Source: Ruania alba
Lineage (GTDB): Bacteria > Actinomycetota > Actinomycetes > Actinomycetales > Beutenbergiaceae
Length of the DNA stretch: 64,000 nt
Direction of reading: 5' to 3'
Assembly (NCBI RefSeq): GCF_900105765.1
Contig: NZ_FNTX01000001.1
Location: 1,832,387-1,896,386, forward strand
Position 1 is the stretch's first letter, and every line of letters begins with the position of its first letter. The translations under genes were made by a program, and so were the position numbers. Of the stretch, positions 42,473 through 50,968 are shown piece after piece. The notes beneath the pieces are model-generated. The model ran no database searches. It worked only from the letters and a program-made list of their open reading frames with translations, and was not told where the DNA came from.

Positions 42473-42913
42473 ATGGGGATCATGATCCCCGACCCCGAGA
42501 CCACAGCCGAGCTCGCTGAGCACACCGGTCCACTAGCGGAGCCACCGCACCCGGATGTGGCGGCGCTGTGGGAGATCATGCCCGGCCTGTACCTGCCGGA
42601 CGGCTCGGCGATCTACGGTCCGCACTCGCTCGCCGAACGCAATGACACCTACGAGGTGGCCGAGTACTCGCCCGGGTGGGTGCTCATCGGCGATGACGGC
42701 GGAGGGGCCGGATACCTGATGCGTGCCCTCACCGCAGGTGCACCACCCCCCGACGGCGTCCCTCGCCCCGGCGAGGTCTACCTCCTCGACCTGGGGGCGC
42801 TGTGCCCGGACGTCGCGGCCGAGGGCGACCTGGTCACCACCGACCTGGTGGCGTGGGCGACCGGACAGCACGACGACCGGCACCGCCCGGGTGAGCCCCG
42901 CACGGATCCGTGA
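42473..42913 (+). CDS. SMI1/KNR4-like small protein
   Basis: A 146-residue protein. The region MPGLYLPDGSAIYGPHSLAERNDTYEVAEY and VLIGDDGGGAGYL matches the SMI1/KNR4 fold (a PDGxxIY motif and a GDDGGG motif). Members serve as immunity proteins to polymorphic toxins or as scaffolds, but stand-alone chromosomal copies are of unknown role. No toxin gene is beside it. The start is ATG 42473 or 42482. Confidence 0.75.
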   Translation: MGIMIPDPETTAELAEHTGPLAEPPHPDVAALWEIMPGLYLPDGSAIYGPHSLAERNDTYEVAEYSPGWVLIGDDGGGAGYLMRALTAGAPPPDGVPRPGEVYLLDLGALCPDVAAEGDLVTTDLVAWATGQHDDRHRPGEPRTDP

Positions 42914-42956
42914 CCGCACCTCACCGCTGCACGGGACGATCCCGAACCCGGTGATC

Positions 42957-43874
42957 CTAGGCAGGACGACTCGCATCCTCGACCAACGCCCGCAACGTGT
43001 GCAGCGCCGTCTGGGACATCACCGGATTGGTGTGCTCGTAGTACCACAAGCACGGCAGTGCCTGGACGAGTGCCCAGGCACGTCCCCGATCCCACGTGAC
43101 GTCGTCGACACCTATCCGCTCCCGGAAGACCGTACGAGCGGGTGCGTCGAAGCAGTTCCACGCAGGTTGAAGGTCAACGGCCGGGTCGGCGATCTGCAAG
43201 GACCCCACGTCGATCACGCCATCCAGCACCCACCCTGGCCGGGCACCCTCAGCCGGGGCGACCAGGATGTTGCCCGGCATCAGGTCGTTGTGCACCCAGG
43301 CGTCAGGGCGGCTGCGCGGTAGGTCACGCACCTGTGCCCAGAGCTCGGCGATCGGGGCTGCGTCCACCAGGTGCGCGCCGCGGTCGAGGCACTCGGCGAC
43401 AGTGGCGTCATGACTGGTCAGGTCCCCACCTCGGCCCTGCCCATCGAACGTGCGCCCCTGCGTCGGCATCCGCGCGAGAGCCTGGATGAAGTCCGCCAAC
43501 CCGACGGCGACCCCTCGCCAGTCAGGTGCAGCTGCCGCCTGCGCCGTGGTGCCGGGAAGCCATTCGACGATCAGCCACGGCACCGGGTAGGAGGCTCCGG
43601 GCTTGCCCACGCCGACCGGTACCGGCGTACGTACCGGTGAGCACTCGAGCAATCGGCGTGCGGCGTCGACCTCTCGCTGCACCATGGCGGCGGCATCATC
43701 GCTCGCTTGCAGCGGAAACCGCGCAACGAGGTCCTCACCGAGGCGGAACAGCGCATTGACTGTCCCGTGCGAGTCGACCGCGCGGACGGGCAGATGCGCC
43801 AGGTGGGGAAACTGCTCCTGAAGGAGCGCGGTCACGTCCGGTGGGCTGATGGTGAGCTGATCCGAATGCATCAT
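42957..43874 (-). CDS. APH-fold phosphotransferase (aminoglycoside phosphotransferase family)
   Basis: A 305-residue kinase-fold protein. It has LGEDLVARFPLQ, a long helical insert, and the catalytic run WVHNDLMPGNILV (HxDLxPxN). The metal Asp is in GVIDVGSLQIADPAVDLQPAW. It resembles APH(3)-like resistance kinases and MTR kinases. The ATG at 43874 is preceded by no clear ribosome site (CAGACT eight bases before it). The longer frame from 43949 starts in an unlikely region. Substrate unknown. Confidence 0.85.
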   Translation of the reverse strand: MMHSDQLTISPPDVTALLQEQFPHLAHLPVRAVDSHGTVNALFRLGEDLVARFPLQASDDAAAMVQREVDAARRLLECSPVRTPVPVGVGKPGASYPVPWLIVEWLPGTTAQAAAAPDWRGVAVGLADFIQALARMPTQGRTFDGQGRGGDLTSHDATVAECLDRGAHLVDAAPIAELWAQVRDLPRSRPDAWVHNDLMPGNILVAPAEGARPGWVLDGVIDVGSLQIADPAVDLQPAWNCFDAPARTVFRERIGVDDVTWDRGRAWALVQALPCLWYYEHTNPVMSQTALHTLRALVEDASRPA

Positions 43875-44014
43875 GGTGAAGCAGTCTGCTGCGACCGGAA
43901 CGACTGTGTCGAGACCATTCTCATCGAGTGCCCCGTGCCGTATGTGCATGCGACGTACGACCGAGCACGGCTCGCGCGTCCGCTCCGTGCGCCGCTGCTC
44001 GAGCGGGCGTTCTT

Positions 44015-44440
44015 CTAGGCGCCCGGCGAAGGGACGTCCACCCGGAGGGTGCAGGCCCGCGCTTCGGCGCTCAGCATCGCGTCGATGGAGGTCTGCGGCG
44101 CACCGGCGTACTTGCGCAGCAGTTCGGTGTCGATCAGCTGCTGCACCGGGTGCCCGGTCGTAACCTCACTGGTGCTCACCCGCTCCCGCGGGAGCGCCAA
44201 CGCCGCATCCCGGTCGCGCTCAGCGATCGCTCCGTCCCCCATGGCGAACGCCACCGGACGGCCGGCGCGCACGTGCCGGTACCACCAGGAGGACTCTCCG
44301 AAGGCGGAGCGCAGGTAGGCCTCGCCGTCGACGACCATCGACCAGATGGGAGTGGCCACGGGGTCACCATTGGCCCGGGTGGTCACGATGGCGACCACCT
44401 GCGTCTTCTCGAGCAGGTTCGTCACGTCAGTGAAGCTCAT
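44015..44440 (-). CDS. DUF2255/PPOX-like split-barrel protein
   Basis: A 141-residue protein. The motif VVAIVTTRANGDPVATPIWSMVVDGEAYLRSA (about 15-45) and WWYRHVRAGRPVAF resemble the split beta-barrel of pyridoxamine-5-phosphate-oxidase-like or DUF2255 proteins, which bind flavin, F420 or nothing. Catalytic residues for a defined reaction are not visible. ATG 44440 is chosen because the preceding sequence lacks a recognisable ribosome site and the longer frame from 44509 adds unstructured residues. It is divergent from the small coiled-coil gene. Confidence 0.65.
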   Translation of the reverse strand: MSFTDVTNLLEKTQVVAIVTTRANGDPVATPIWSMVVDGEAYLRSAFGESSWWYRHVRAGRPVAFAMGDGAIAERDRDAALALPRERVSTSEVTTGHPVQQLIDTELLRKYAGAPQTSIDAMLSAEARACTLRVDVPSPGA

Positions 44441-44559
44441 ATGCAGTCCAAGGCGATCGACCCCGTGAGTATTCCTCGCCCCATACGCGGGGCGAGTGTC
44501 ATAGTGCACGTGCGGCTCCGCCGTCGGGGCCGTGACGCGAACCGAGGAGAGGGAGACCC

Positions 44560-44871
44560 ATGGGGTGGGGACGCACGCTGCTGCTGGGTGATGTGGGCAA
44601 CCGGCTGGACATCGAGGACGTCGAGGCGAGCGTGGGGAACCTACGCTCCCAGCTCAACCACATGCACCGGAATCGCAACACCCGCGACGACTCCCAGGAT
44701 GCCGCGCTGCAGGCGGCCAAGCACCGCATCGCCGAGCTGGAGGGCGAGGTCGAAGACCTGATGCTGTACGTCACCGGCCTGGCCGAGCTGCTGGTCACCC
44801 ACGCTGGGGTGCCACGAGAGAAGGTGGAGCGCCTCGTCGGGGCTGTGGACCGGGACATCCCGAACGCCTGA
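44560..44871 (+). CDS. Small coiled-coil protein of unknown function
   Basis: A 103-residue protein with a long amphipathic helix (about 18-70: LDIEDVEASVGNLRSQLNHM, then AALQAAKHRIAELEGEVEDL), which predicts a coiled coil. I do not recognise the family. A strong GGAGAGGGAG ribosome site sits 4-6 bases before ATG 44560, unlike many neighbours, so it is translated from a leadered mRNA. It converges on the DUF3558 gene. Confidence 0.75.
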   Translation: MGWGRTLLLGDVGNRLDIEDVEASVGNLRSQLNHMHRNRNTRDDSQDAALQAAKHRIAELEGEVEDLMLYVTGLAELLVTHAGVPREKVERLVGAVDRDIPNA

Positions 44872-44912
44872 CGGCGGCCGCTCACCCTGGTCGGGTGGCG
44901 CGTGCCATGGTC

Positions 44913-45539
44913 TCAGGCCGACTCCGCGAGCATCAGCTCAGCAAGCGGGATCACGTCGATCTCGTTCGCGCCCTCGCGCATGGCACCGATCTGGAAGTAG
45001 CCGCCGTTGACCTCTACGTAGATCAGCCGGCCGCTGCCCTGGTCGGCGACCGTGACGCCCACCTGCACGGCCCGGTTGCTGCCGGATACGGTGACCTCCG
45101 CCGGTTCTTCGGTCACGTCGAAGACGCCTCCGACCACCTCGATCGCCCCATCCATCCCATCCGGGAATGGTGCCCACTGCACGAACGCGAACCCGTCGGG
45201 GGCAAGGAAGTCGCACTTGATGGTGCCGGTCACTTCCTGGGACTGGCCGTCGGCCACGTCATAGCCGACGGCGGTGCTCACCTGCTCAGCGGTCAGCACG
45301 GTGCACGGGTCGAAGTCGGTGGCCGGCGCGATGATGTCGGCGGACCCGCTGTCAGGAGAGTCCGACGGGTCTGAGGTGGATTCCTCGCTGGGCTCGGGCG
45401 AGGGGGTCTCGTCCGTGGGCACCGTGGGTACCTCGGCGGTGGGTTGCACCATCGGTGGGGTATCGGCGCACGCACTGGCGGTCAGCAGCAGTCCGGCCAC
45501 CGCAGCCGCTGCCGCCGTGCGTGCTCGTGCGTTCGCCAT
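44913..45539 (-). CDS. DUF3558-family lipoprotein
   Basis: A 208-residue lipoprotein with signal peptide AAAAAVAGLLLTASAC (lipobox Cys), a Pro/Glu/Ser spacer and a DUF3558 domain. That domain has FDPCTVLTAEQVSTAVGYDV, a conserved CDF and GRLIYVEVNGGYFQIGAM. These proteins are widespread in actinobacteria, of unknown function, and possibly bind envelope ligands. ATG 45539 follows GAGGGG by 8 bases. It is monocistronic. Confidence 0.8.
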   Translation of the reverse strand: MANARARTAAAAAVAGLLLTASACADTPPMVQPTAEVPTVPTDETPSPEPSEESTSDPSDSPDSGSADIIAPATDFDPCTVLTAEQVSTAVGYDVADGQSQEVTGTIKCDFLAPDGFAFVQWAPFPDGMDGAIEVVGGVFDVTEEPAEVTVSGSNRAVQVGVTVADQGSGRLIYVEVNGGYFQIGAMREGANEIDVIPLAELMLAESA

Positions 45540-45592
45540 CTCGTTGCCCCTCGTCGGTGGTCGGCCGCCCACTCTGCGGACCACCTGGTGGC

Positions 45593-45613
45593 CGTGAAGG
45601 TAGCACCTTCACG
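45593..45613. terminator. Perfect 9-bp hairpin between two minus-strand genes
   Basis: CGTGAAGGT (45593-45601) pairs exactly with ACCTTCACG (45605-45613) around a 3-base loop. It lies between the end of the DUF6282 gene and the start of the DUF3558 gene (both minus strand), so it may terminate the former or act as an operator for the latter. Confidence 0.6.
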
Positions 45614-45674
45614 CTCGACAGACGATAGGAATGCCACCTCTCGTTGCTCTCCGGCGACGGCGGACCGGAGTATT

Positions 45675-46727
45675 TCATGGTTCTTCGGGATACTGGGCCA
45701 CGCGGCTGCGGGCGGGTTCGGGGTCATCGTCGATGCCGAGCATGCGTGCCGGGTTGTCGGCGGTCATCGCCCGGATCTGGTCGACGGTGAAGCCGTAGTC
45801 CAGCAGCAACGTGATCCAGGTGCGCATGCCCTGGACGGCGGTGGGCAGGTTGCGCACGCCGTAATCGGTGCCGAGGACGATGTGCTCGGGGCCGACCTCA
45901 CGCAGGGTCTCCATGTAGGTCGGCACCGGCCGCGTGGTCCGGGGAATCTCGAACCCACGATCGATGTAGTCACGCTCGACGTAATAGTGCGTCAGCGGCA
46001 CAGCAGTGGCGAAGATGTCTACGAGAGCACCCTCGAGGTAGACCCCTCGCGCGGCGAGATCCTTCTGCTCGGCCACGCTGAGCAGACCCCGCGCCGGGTG
46101 GGAGACCAGCACCTTGCCGATGCCGTACTCCTCGGCCAGCTCGACGATCCGGAAGACTTCGTCGTGGGAGACGTGACCGGTGTTGAGGTAGACCTCGGGA
46201 CGGGCGGCGACCAGCTCGAGGATCTCGGCCAGCTCGTCGCTGATCGCACCCTCGGCGGGGATCCGGATCGCCCGGGAGAGTTCCTCGGCGGCGAACTTCG
46301 GGTAGGCCTCGTGCAGCGGGACGGCCTTCCCGTCGATCACGGTCGACTCCCGGGACGCCTGATGGTGCGTGCAGTGGGAGCCGAAGCTGATCATCCGGCA
46401 CCCGCCCTCGATGTGCAGCGCCGTCTTGATCGCACGCGGGTTGAGCCCGCCGTGGCCGGAGTTCATCAGGTACGCGCCATAGGTCGCGATCCCTGGCACG
46501 TGCCGGTTGACCATCCACGCCGTGCCGGAGGATCCGCCGAAGACGTCGTAGTAGACGATCGCTCGCATCCCGGCCGCTCTGGCCTCCAGCGCGATCTCGA
46601 TCGGATCGGAGTGCCCGGGGTTCGAGGCCAGCACCGGCCCGGCATGCACATGCGTATCGATCGCACCAACGAGGAGCTCGTCCGGGAGCTCCATCGTCCG
46701 GAAGTAGAAGTCCTCGGATTCAGTCAC
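45675..46727 (-). CDS. DUF6282-like metal-dependent hydrolase (amidohydrolase-type barrel)
   Basis: A 350-residue cytoplasmic protein. The N-terminal metal site DTHVHAGPV (HxH), later NTGHVSHDEV and LVSHPARG (His residues), and a final GTDYG Asp fit the metal-dependent amidohydrolase fold. Sequence features resemble DUF6282 proteins (from memory). GTG 46727 follows GAGGA by 7 bases. It is divergent from a sugar-type ABC importer with a GntR/FCD regulator, and two GTATAC-centred candidate operators lie between them, so it probably processes the imported compound. The bond cleaved is unknown. Confidence 0.75.
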   Translation of the reverse strand: MTESEDFYFRTMELPDELLVGAIDTHVHAGPVLASNPGHSDPIEIALEARAAGMRAIVYYDVFGGSSGTAWMVNRHVPGIATYGAYLMNSGHGGLNPRAIKTALHIEGGCRMISFGSHCTHHQASRESTVIDGKAVPLHEAYPKFAAEELSRAIRIPAEGAISDELAEILELVAARPEVYLNTGHVSHDEVFRIVELAEEYGIGKVLVSHPARGLLSVAEQKDLAARGVYLEGALVDIFATAVPLTHYYVERDYIDRGFEIPRTTRPVPTYMETLREVGPEHIVLGTDYGVRNLPTAVQGMRTWITLLLDYGFTVDQIRAMTADNPARMLGIDDDPEPARSRVAQYPEEP

Positions 46728-46790
46728 AGTGCCGTCCTCTCTGTCGGAACCCTAGGCCGCGTCGCCAGGGCTTGAGCACGTTAACATTTT

Positions 46791-46800
46791 CTGTATACCA
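46791..46800. promoter_or_regulatory. Candidate GntR/FCD operator 1 (CTGTATACCA)
   Basis: CTGTATACCA centres on the palindrome GTATAC, the usual core of FCD-type GntR sites (TNGTATACNA). It is 64 bases upstream of the DUF6282 start codon. A second copy is at 46946-46955. An AT-rich patch (TTAACATTTT) lies just before it. Confidence 0.55.
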
Positions 46801-46869
46801 TATTGGTGTCGGCGCCATCCCGCGCGACATCGATCAGCGGGCACACCATCGCCCCAGAATCGCCTCTGA

Positions 46870-46891
46870 ACTGCATCGTTGCAGTCGCAAC
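46870..46891. repeat. Nested inverted repeats in the DUF6282/importer intergenic region
   Basis: ACTGCA-TCGT-TGCAGT (46870-46885) overlaps GTTGC-AGTC-GCAAC (46878-46891). Both are perfect short palindromes of unknown role, midway between the two GTATAC sites. They could be a further regulator site. Confidence 0.4.
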
Positions 46892-46945
46892 AACACTCGA
46901 GACAGACCGGTTCGCGACCGCCACGTGAGTGGCGTCGCGCGATTC

Positions 46946-46955
46946 TTGTATACAG
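46946..46955. promoter_or_regulatory. Candidate GntR/FCD operator 2 (TTGTATACAG)
   Basis: TTGTATACAG contains the 8-base palindrome TGTATACA and shares GTATAC with site 1. It lies 33-42 bases before the binding-protein start codon, so a repressor here would block the importer promoter. Confidence 0.6.
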
Positions 46956-46987
46956 CAATGACATAGACGTCAGAAGGAGACAACGAC

Positions 46988-48346
46988 GTGCTCAGTCACA
47001 TCAGGCCCGCATCACGCGGCGGCACGAGCAAGTTCAGTCCCTCGTCCCGAGATCTCTCCCGGCGCCGTTTCCTCGGCGCTGCCGGTGCAGCAACGACGGC
47101 GTCGGTGCTCGCCGGATGCGCTCAGGATGCTGACGACGGGCGTCCCGTGGTCACGGTGTGGGGCGGGTTCGAGTCGATGAATGCCGATCTCATCGCGCAT
47201 TTCAATGCCACCCAGGACGTCAGGATCCGGTGGGTCGACAACGGCTGGAACCTTGGGCAGTACTACCAGAAGTTCATGACGACCATGCATGCCGGTACCG
47301 GTGCACCCGACGTGTTCATGACCGACCTGAGCCTCGTCCCGCACTTCGTGGTGCAGGACTACGTGCTCGACCTCGGACCGTACGGTGCTGCGGAGGACGC
47401 CGAGGACTACGACCCGTCCGTGTGGACACAGTTGTCCGAGGACGAGCAGGTGTTCGCCATCCCGGTCGACGCGGGTCCGCTCACCTTCTTCCACCAGGCG
47501 GACCGGTTGGAAGAGGCCGGCATCGATGTACCCACGGACTGGGACTCGTTCGCTGCCGCCGCCGATCGCGTCCGGACGGCCGACGACGACGCGTATCTCG
47601 CCGTCGCCGGTCCCTCCTCCTGGTTCGCCGCACTGATCGCTCAGGCGGGTGGCACCTTCTTCTCCTACGATCTGACCGATCCGACCAGTCTCGGCATCAC
47701 CGTCGACACCGAGCCCGCCAATCGGGTGATGGAGTTCTGGGGCCAGCTCCTCGACAACGACCTGGTCGATTCGACGCCGATGTTCACCACGGAGATGGAC
47801 GCGCGACTGATCCGCGGCGGCTACTGGGGGCTGGTGTCGGCGAGCTGGTACAGCTGGCAGATCGAGTCGAAGGCCACCTCGACAGCCGGCGCCTGGCGAG
47901 TGGCCGGGATCCCTCAGTGGGATTCTGGCACGCCGCGCTCGGGCAACTGGGGCGGATCCGGATACGCGGTCAGTCGCACCACCGAGCACCCGGAAGCCGC
48001 GGCCCACGTCGCGCGGACCCTGTTCGGCGGCGACCCGACCGCATGGGACATGGCGCTGTGGACAGCCCGGCTCTTCCCGACCCGGCTTGGCCCACGAGAC
48101 TCCGCCGAGTTCCGGGAGCGTCCCGCCGACTTCTACGGCGGACAAGCCGTCAACGACGTCTACGTCGACTCCAGCCGAGCCGCCACGATTCCGGACTACT
48201 CCCCGTTCGACCGGTATTTCACGGACATCTTCGACCAGATGATCTTCCAGGCGATGCACGGTGAGCTCGGCTGGTCCGACGTGATGGCAGCCACCCGTGA
48301 CCGCATGGTCTCCTACGCCCGAGAGCAGGCTTTCGATGTCTACTGA
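46988..48346 (+). CDS. ABC importer substrate-binding protein (Tat-exported lipoprotein)
   Basis: A 452-residue family 1 extracellular binding protein. The N-terminus carries a twin-arginine signal (SRRRFLGAAGAATTASV) followed by a lipobox Cys in LAGC, so it is probably folded before export and then lipidated. The mature domain has VTVWGGFESMNADLI, MTTMHAGTGAPDVFMTDLS and many Trp/Tyr residues suited to a sugar or aromatic ligand. GTG 46988 follows GAAGGAG by about 8 bases. First gene of binding protein, permease, permease, GntR. Ligand not assignable. Confidence 0.9.
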   Translation: MLSHIRPASRGGTSKFSPSSRDLSRRRFLGAAGAATTASVLAGCAQDADDGRPVVTVWGGFESMNADLIAHFNATQDVRIRWVDNGWNLGQYYQKFMTTMHAGTGAPDVFMTDLSLVPHFVVQDYVLDLGPYGAAEDAEDYDPSVWTQLSEDEQVFAIPVDAGPLTFFHQADRLEEAGIDVPTDWDSFAAAADRVRTADDDAYLAVAGPSSWFAALIAQAGGTFFSYDLTDPTSLGITVDTEPANRVMEFWGQLLDNDLVDSTPMFTTEMDARLIRGGYWGLVSASWYSWQIESKATSTAGAWRVAGIPQWDSGTPRSGNWGGSGYAVSRTTEHPEAAAHVARTLFGGDPTAWDMALWTARLFPTRLGPRDSAEFRERPADFYGGQAVNDVYVDSSRAATIPDYSPFDRYFTDIFDQMIFQAMHGELGWSDVMAATRDRMVSYAREQAFDVY

Positions 48347-49244
48347 TGCACTCCTGCACCGCCGCTCGCGGCCCGTGCCGACGCACCGCCGCAGCAGGTC
48401 GACCGCGGCTCAGCACCGGGCCGGATGGCTGTTCGTGGCACCGTTCGCACTCCTGCTGCTGGTGCTCATCGTGATCCCGTTGCTCTGGGCGGTGCGGATG
48501 AGCCTGTTCACCGACACCCTCGCGCGTGGGGAGCAGTTCACCGGGCTCACCAACTTCGCGATGGTCCTGCGCGACCCGGAGTTCCTCGGCAGCGTCGGTC
48601 GCATCCTCCTGCTCGGAGCAGTCCAGGTGCCCGTCACGCTCGGACTGGCGATGTTCGCCGCCCTCCTTCTGGACCATTTCACGGGGAAGTACCCGAAGCT
48701 GTACCGGCTCGCGTTGTTCCTGCCCTACGCCGTTCCCGGGGTCGTCGCGGTACTGATGTGGGGGTACCTGTACAGCCCCACTTTCGGCCCCTTGCAGACC
48801 AACGTGCTGACGCCGTCGACGGGCCTGGCAGCCATCGGCAACGTGCTGGTCTGGAGCGCGACGGGCTTCATGATGATCATCATCCACTCGGCCCTGCAGG
48901 GAGTGCCGCAGGAGATCTACCAGGCGGCACGCGTGGACGGTGCAGGACCCGTGCGGCTCGCGATCTGGATCAAGATCCCGATGATCGCGCCCTCGCTCGT
49001 GCTGACCGGCCTCCTCGCGGTCTTCGGGGCGATGCAGCTCTTCACCGAACCGGACATTCTCAGCGCCCAGGCCCCAGACGTGTTCGTGCCCGCGTACACA
49101 CCGAACACCTACGCCCACAACCTGGCCTTCTCCTATGCCCAGTTCAACTACGCGGCGGCGGTCTCCTTCACGATCGGCTTCCTCGTGTTCATCGCCTCCT
49201 TCATCCTGCTCCGACTCACCCGAAAGCGAAGTGGTCTGTCATGA
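48336..49244 (+). CDS. ABC importer permease (MalF/UgpA type)
   Basis: A 302-residue CUT1 permease with six spans: WLFVAPFALLLLVLIVIPLLWAV at the N-terminus and the EAA loop YQAARVDGAGPVRLAIWIKIPMIAP. ATG 48336 overlaps the binding-protein gene end by eleven bases. The longer frame from 48297 would lie inside it. Translation is coupled to the next permease by ATGA. Confidence 0.92.
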   Translation: MSTDALLHRRSRPVPTHRRSRSTAAQHRAGWLFVAPFALLLLVLIVIPLLWAVRMSLFTDTLARGEQFTGLTNFAMVLRDPEFLGSVGRILLLGAVQVPVTLGLAMFAALLLDHFTGKYPKLYRLALFLPYAVPGVVAVLMWGYLYSPTFGPLQTNVLTPSTGLAAIGNVLVWSATGFMMIIIHSALQGVPQEIYQAARVDGAGPVRLAIWIKIPMIAPSLVLTGLLAVFGAMQLFTEPDILSAQAPDVFVPAYTPNTYAHNLAFSYAQFNYAAAVSFTIGFLVFIASFILLRLTRKRSGLS

Positions 49245-50161
49245 CCGTCATGACCAGCACGCCCACACACGCGCCGACACGCCACGACGCACCGGCACGG
49301 ACCCGAACAGTCCCACCCACGCGGAGCACCATGGGCCTGTGGCTCGTGATGGGGTTGATGATGGCGTACTACCTGCTGCCGATCTGGTGGCTGGTGGTCA
49401 ACGCCACGAAGTCGAACGCCGACCTGTACTCCTCCGCGGCCCTGTGGTTCGGCGCGGAGAACTCCCTGATCGAGAACGTGGTCGCCACGTTTACCGAGGA
49501 CGGTGGCGCGTACAGCCGGTGGCTCCTGAACACCGTCCTCTACACCACCGGAGGAGGTCTGGGGGCACTGGCCGTCTCGGCCCTGGCCGGCTACGGCTTC
49601 GCCAAGTACGACTTCCCCGGGAAGAAGGTGCTCTTTGCCGCCCTGCTCGGCGTGATGATGATCCCGCTCACGGCCTTGGTCATTCCGCAGTACCTGCTGA
49701 TGTCCGGGATCGGCTTCGTCAACACCCCGTGGGCGGTGATCATCCCGTCGATGCTCAATCCGTTCGCGGTCTACCTCATCCGCGTCTTCGCGCAGGACGC
49801 CGTTCCGGACGAGTTGCTCGAGGTTGCGCGGCTCGACGGGGCCGGGGAGTTCCGGGCGTTCCGCTCGATCGCCCTGCACATCCTCAGGCCCGCGCTCGCC
49901 ACGGTCCTCATCTTCGCGCTGGTGGCCATCTGGAACAACTACTTCCTCCCGCTCCTGATGCTCTCCGACAGCGACCTCTACCCGATCACGGTGGGTCTGG
50001 CTGACTGGTACGCGCGTGCCGAGGCGACCGCGGGCGCCACCACTCTGCTGTTCAACCTCGTGATCACCGGCTCGCTCATCGCACTCCTACCGCTCGTGGC
50101 GGCCTTCCTGGCGTTGCAGCGGTACTGGGTGGGCGGCCTGACGCTCGGAAGCGTGCGGTAA
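49241..50161 (+). CDS. ABC importer permease (MalG/UgpE type)
   Basis: A 306-residue CUT1 permease. A Pro/Arg-rich cytoplasmic N-terminus precedes six spans, and the EAA loop is LLEVARLDGAGEFRAFRSIALHILRPAL. ATG 49241 overlaps the previous stop (ATGA). No ATPase gene follows; the next gene is a regulator. Confidence 0.92.
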   Translation: MTVMTSTPTHAPTRHDAPARTRTVPPTRSTMGLWLVMGLMMAYYLLPIWWLVVNATKSNADLYSSAALWFGAENSLIENVVATFTEDGGAYSRWLLNTVLYTTGGGLGALAVSALAGYGFAKYDFPGKKVLFAALLGVMMIPLTALVIPQYLLMSGIGFVNTPWAVIIPSMLNPFAVYLIRVFAQDAVPDELLEVARLDGAGEFRAFRSIALHILRPALATVLIFALVAIWNNYFLPLLMLSDSDLYPITVGLADWYARAEATAGATTLLFNLVITGSLIALLPLVAAFLALQRYWVGGLTLGSVR

Positions 50162-50164
50162 CCA

Positions 50165-50884
50165 GTGAGTAAGGTGAGCGGCGTGCCAGCGCCCGAGCAG
50201 ACGCCCACCGGTGAACCGGCCCCCGCTGCCGGCACGATCGATCAGAGCCAGAGCGATCGGCTGTGCCGAGAGTTGCGGAACCGGATCATCACGGGCGTCT
50301 ATCCGCAGGGCTCCCGGCTCCCCGAGCATCGACTGGCCGCCGATCTCGACGTGTCCCGGATCCCGCTGCGTGAAGTACTTCCGCGAATTGAGGCCGAGGG
50401 GTTGATCACCACCCTGCCACGCCGGAGTGCGGTCGTCGCCACCTGGACGCTCGAGGGAGTCCACCACCTGTTCGAGGCACGGCTGGCGATCGAGGTGGCA
50501 GCGGCCTCGTATGCGGCCCGGTCGACCGCGGACGGCGTGTCCCTGGAGAACCTGGAGGACGCCCTGCGGTCCTCCGAGATCCAGATGCGGCGGCGTGACG
50601 AGCTCGGGTTCGCCCAGGCGAACGCGAGTTTCCACGCTGCCCTGGTGGAGGCGTCACGCAATCCACTGATGACAAAGCTGATGGGCTCGTTGACGAGCCG
50701 GATGACGTGGCTGTTCCTGCTCACCTCGCAGCGTGACCATCAGACGGCCTGCCGGGAGCACCATGAGCTGATCGAGGCGATCAGCTCGGGGAACGAGCGG
50801 CTGGCGGAAGCGGCCACGTATGCGCACATCGAGGCCGGACGAGCGCCCACGATCGAGGCGATGCGGACCCTGGTTCCGCACTGA
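50165..50884 (+). CDS. GntR-family regulator of the FCD subgroup
   Basis: A 239-residue regulator. The N-terminal winged HTH has RLCRELRNRIITGVYPQGSRLPEHRLAADLDVSRIPLREVLPRIEAEGLI (shown here as the GntR recognition region). A C-terminal all-helical FCD domain has FEARLAIEVAAA, NASFHAALVEAS and EHHELIEAISSG, whose Asp/His residues usually bind a metal and an organic acid. GTG 50165 is three bases after the permease stop, so it is the last gene of the importer operon. It probably binds the GTATAC sites near 46.8-46.95 kb. Confidence 0.9.
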   Translation: MSKVSGVPAPEQTPTGEPAPAAGTIDQSQSDRLCRELRNRIITGVYPQGSRLPEHRLAADLDVSRIPLREVLPRIEAEGLITTLPRRSAVVATWTLEGVHHLFEARLAIEVAAASYAARSTADGVSLENLEDALRSSEIQMRRRDELGFAQANASFHAALVEASRNPLMTKLMGSLTSRMTWLFLLTSQRDHQTACREHHELIEAISSGNERLAEAATYAHIEAGRAPTIEAMRTLVPH

Positions 50885-50968
50885 TCATCGGAGCGTCGCC
50901 CGCGCACGGCCCGACGGCGTCACTACAGTGGCGAGCGGAATCATCCGTGCGCACATGGGGGTGCAAGC

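Noticed and set aside
6482-43874. The three kinase-fold genes as an antibiotic-resistance set
   Set aside because: They are unrelated in position and context, and family membership alone does not show resistance.
45444-46775. A 443-codon plus-strand frame opposite the DUF6282 gene
   Set aside because: It has no recognisable domain and lies antisense to a gene with clear metal-site residues and a good ribosome site.
47012-48259. A 415-codon minus-strand frame opposite the binding-protein gene
   Set aside because: The plus strand has a Tat/lipoprotein signal and family motifs; the minus frame has Arg/Gly/Pro-biased composition only.
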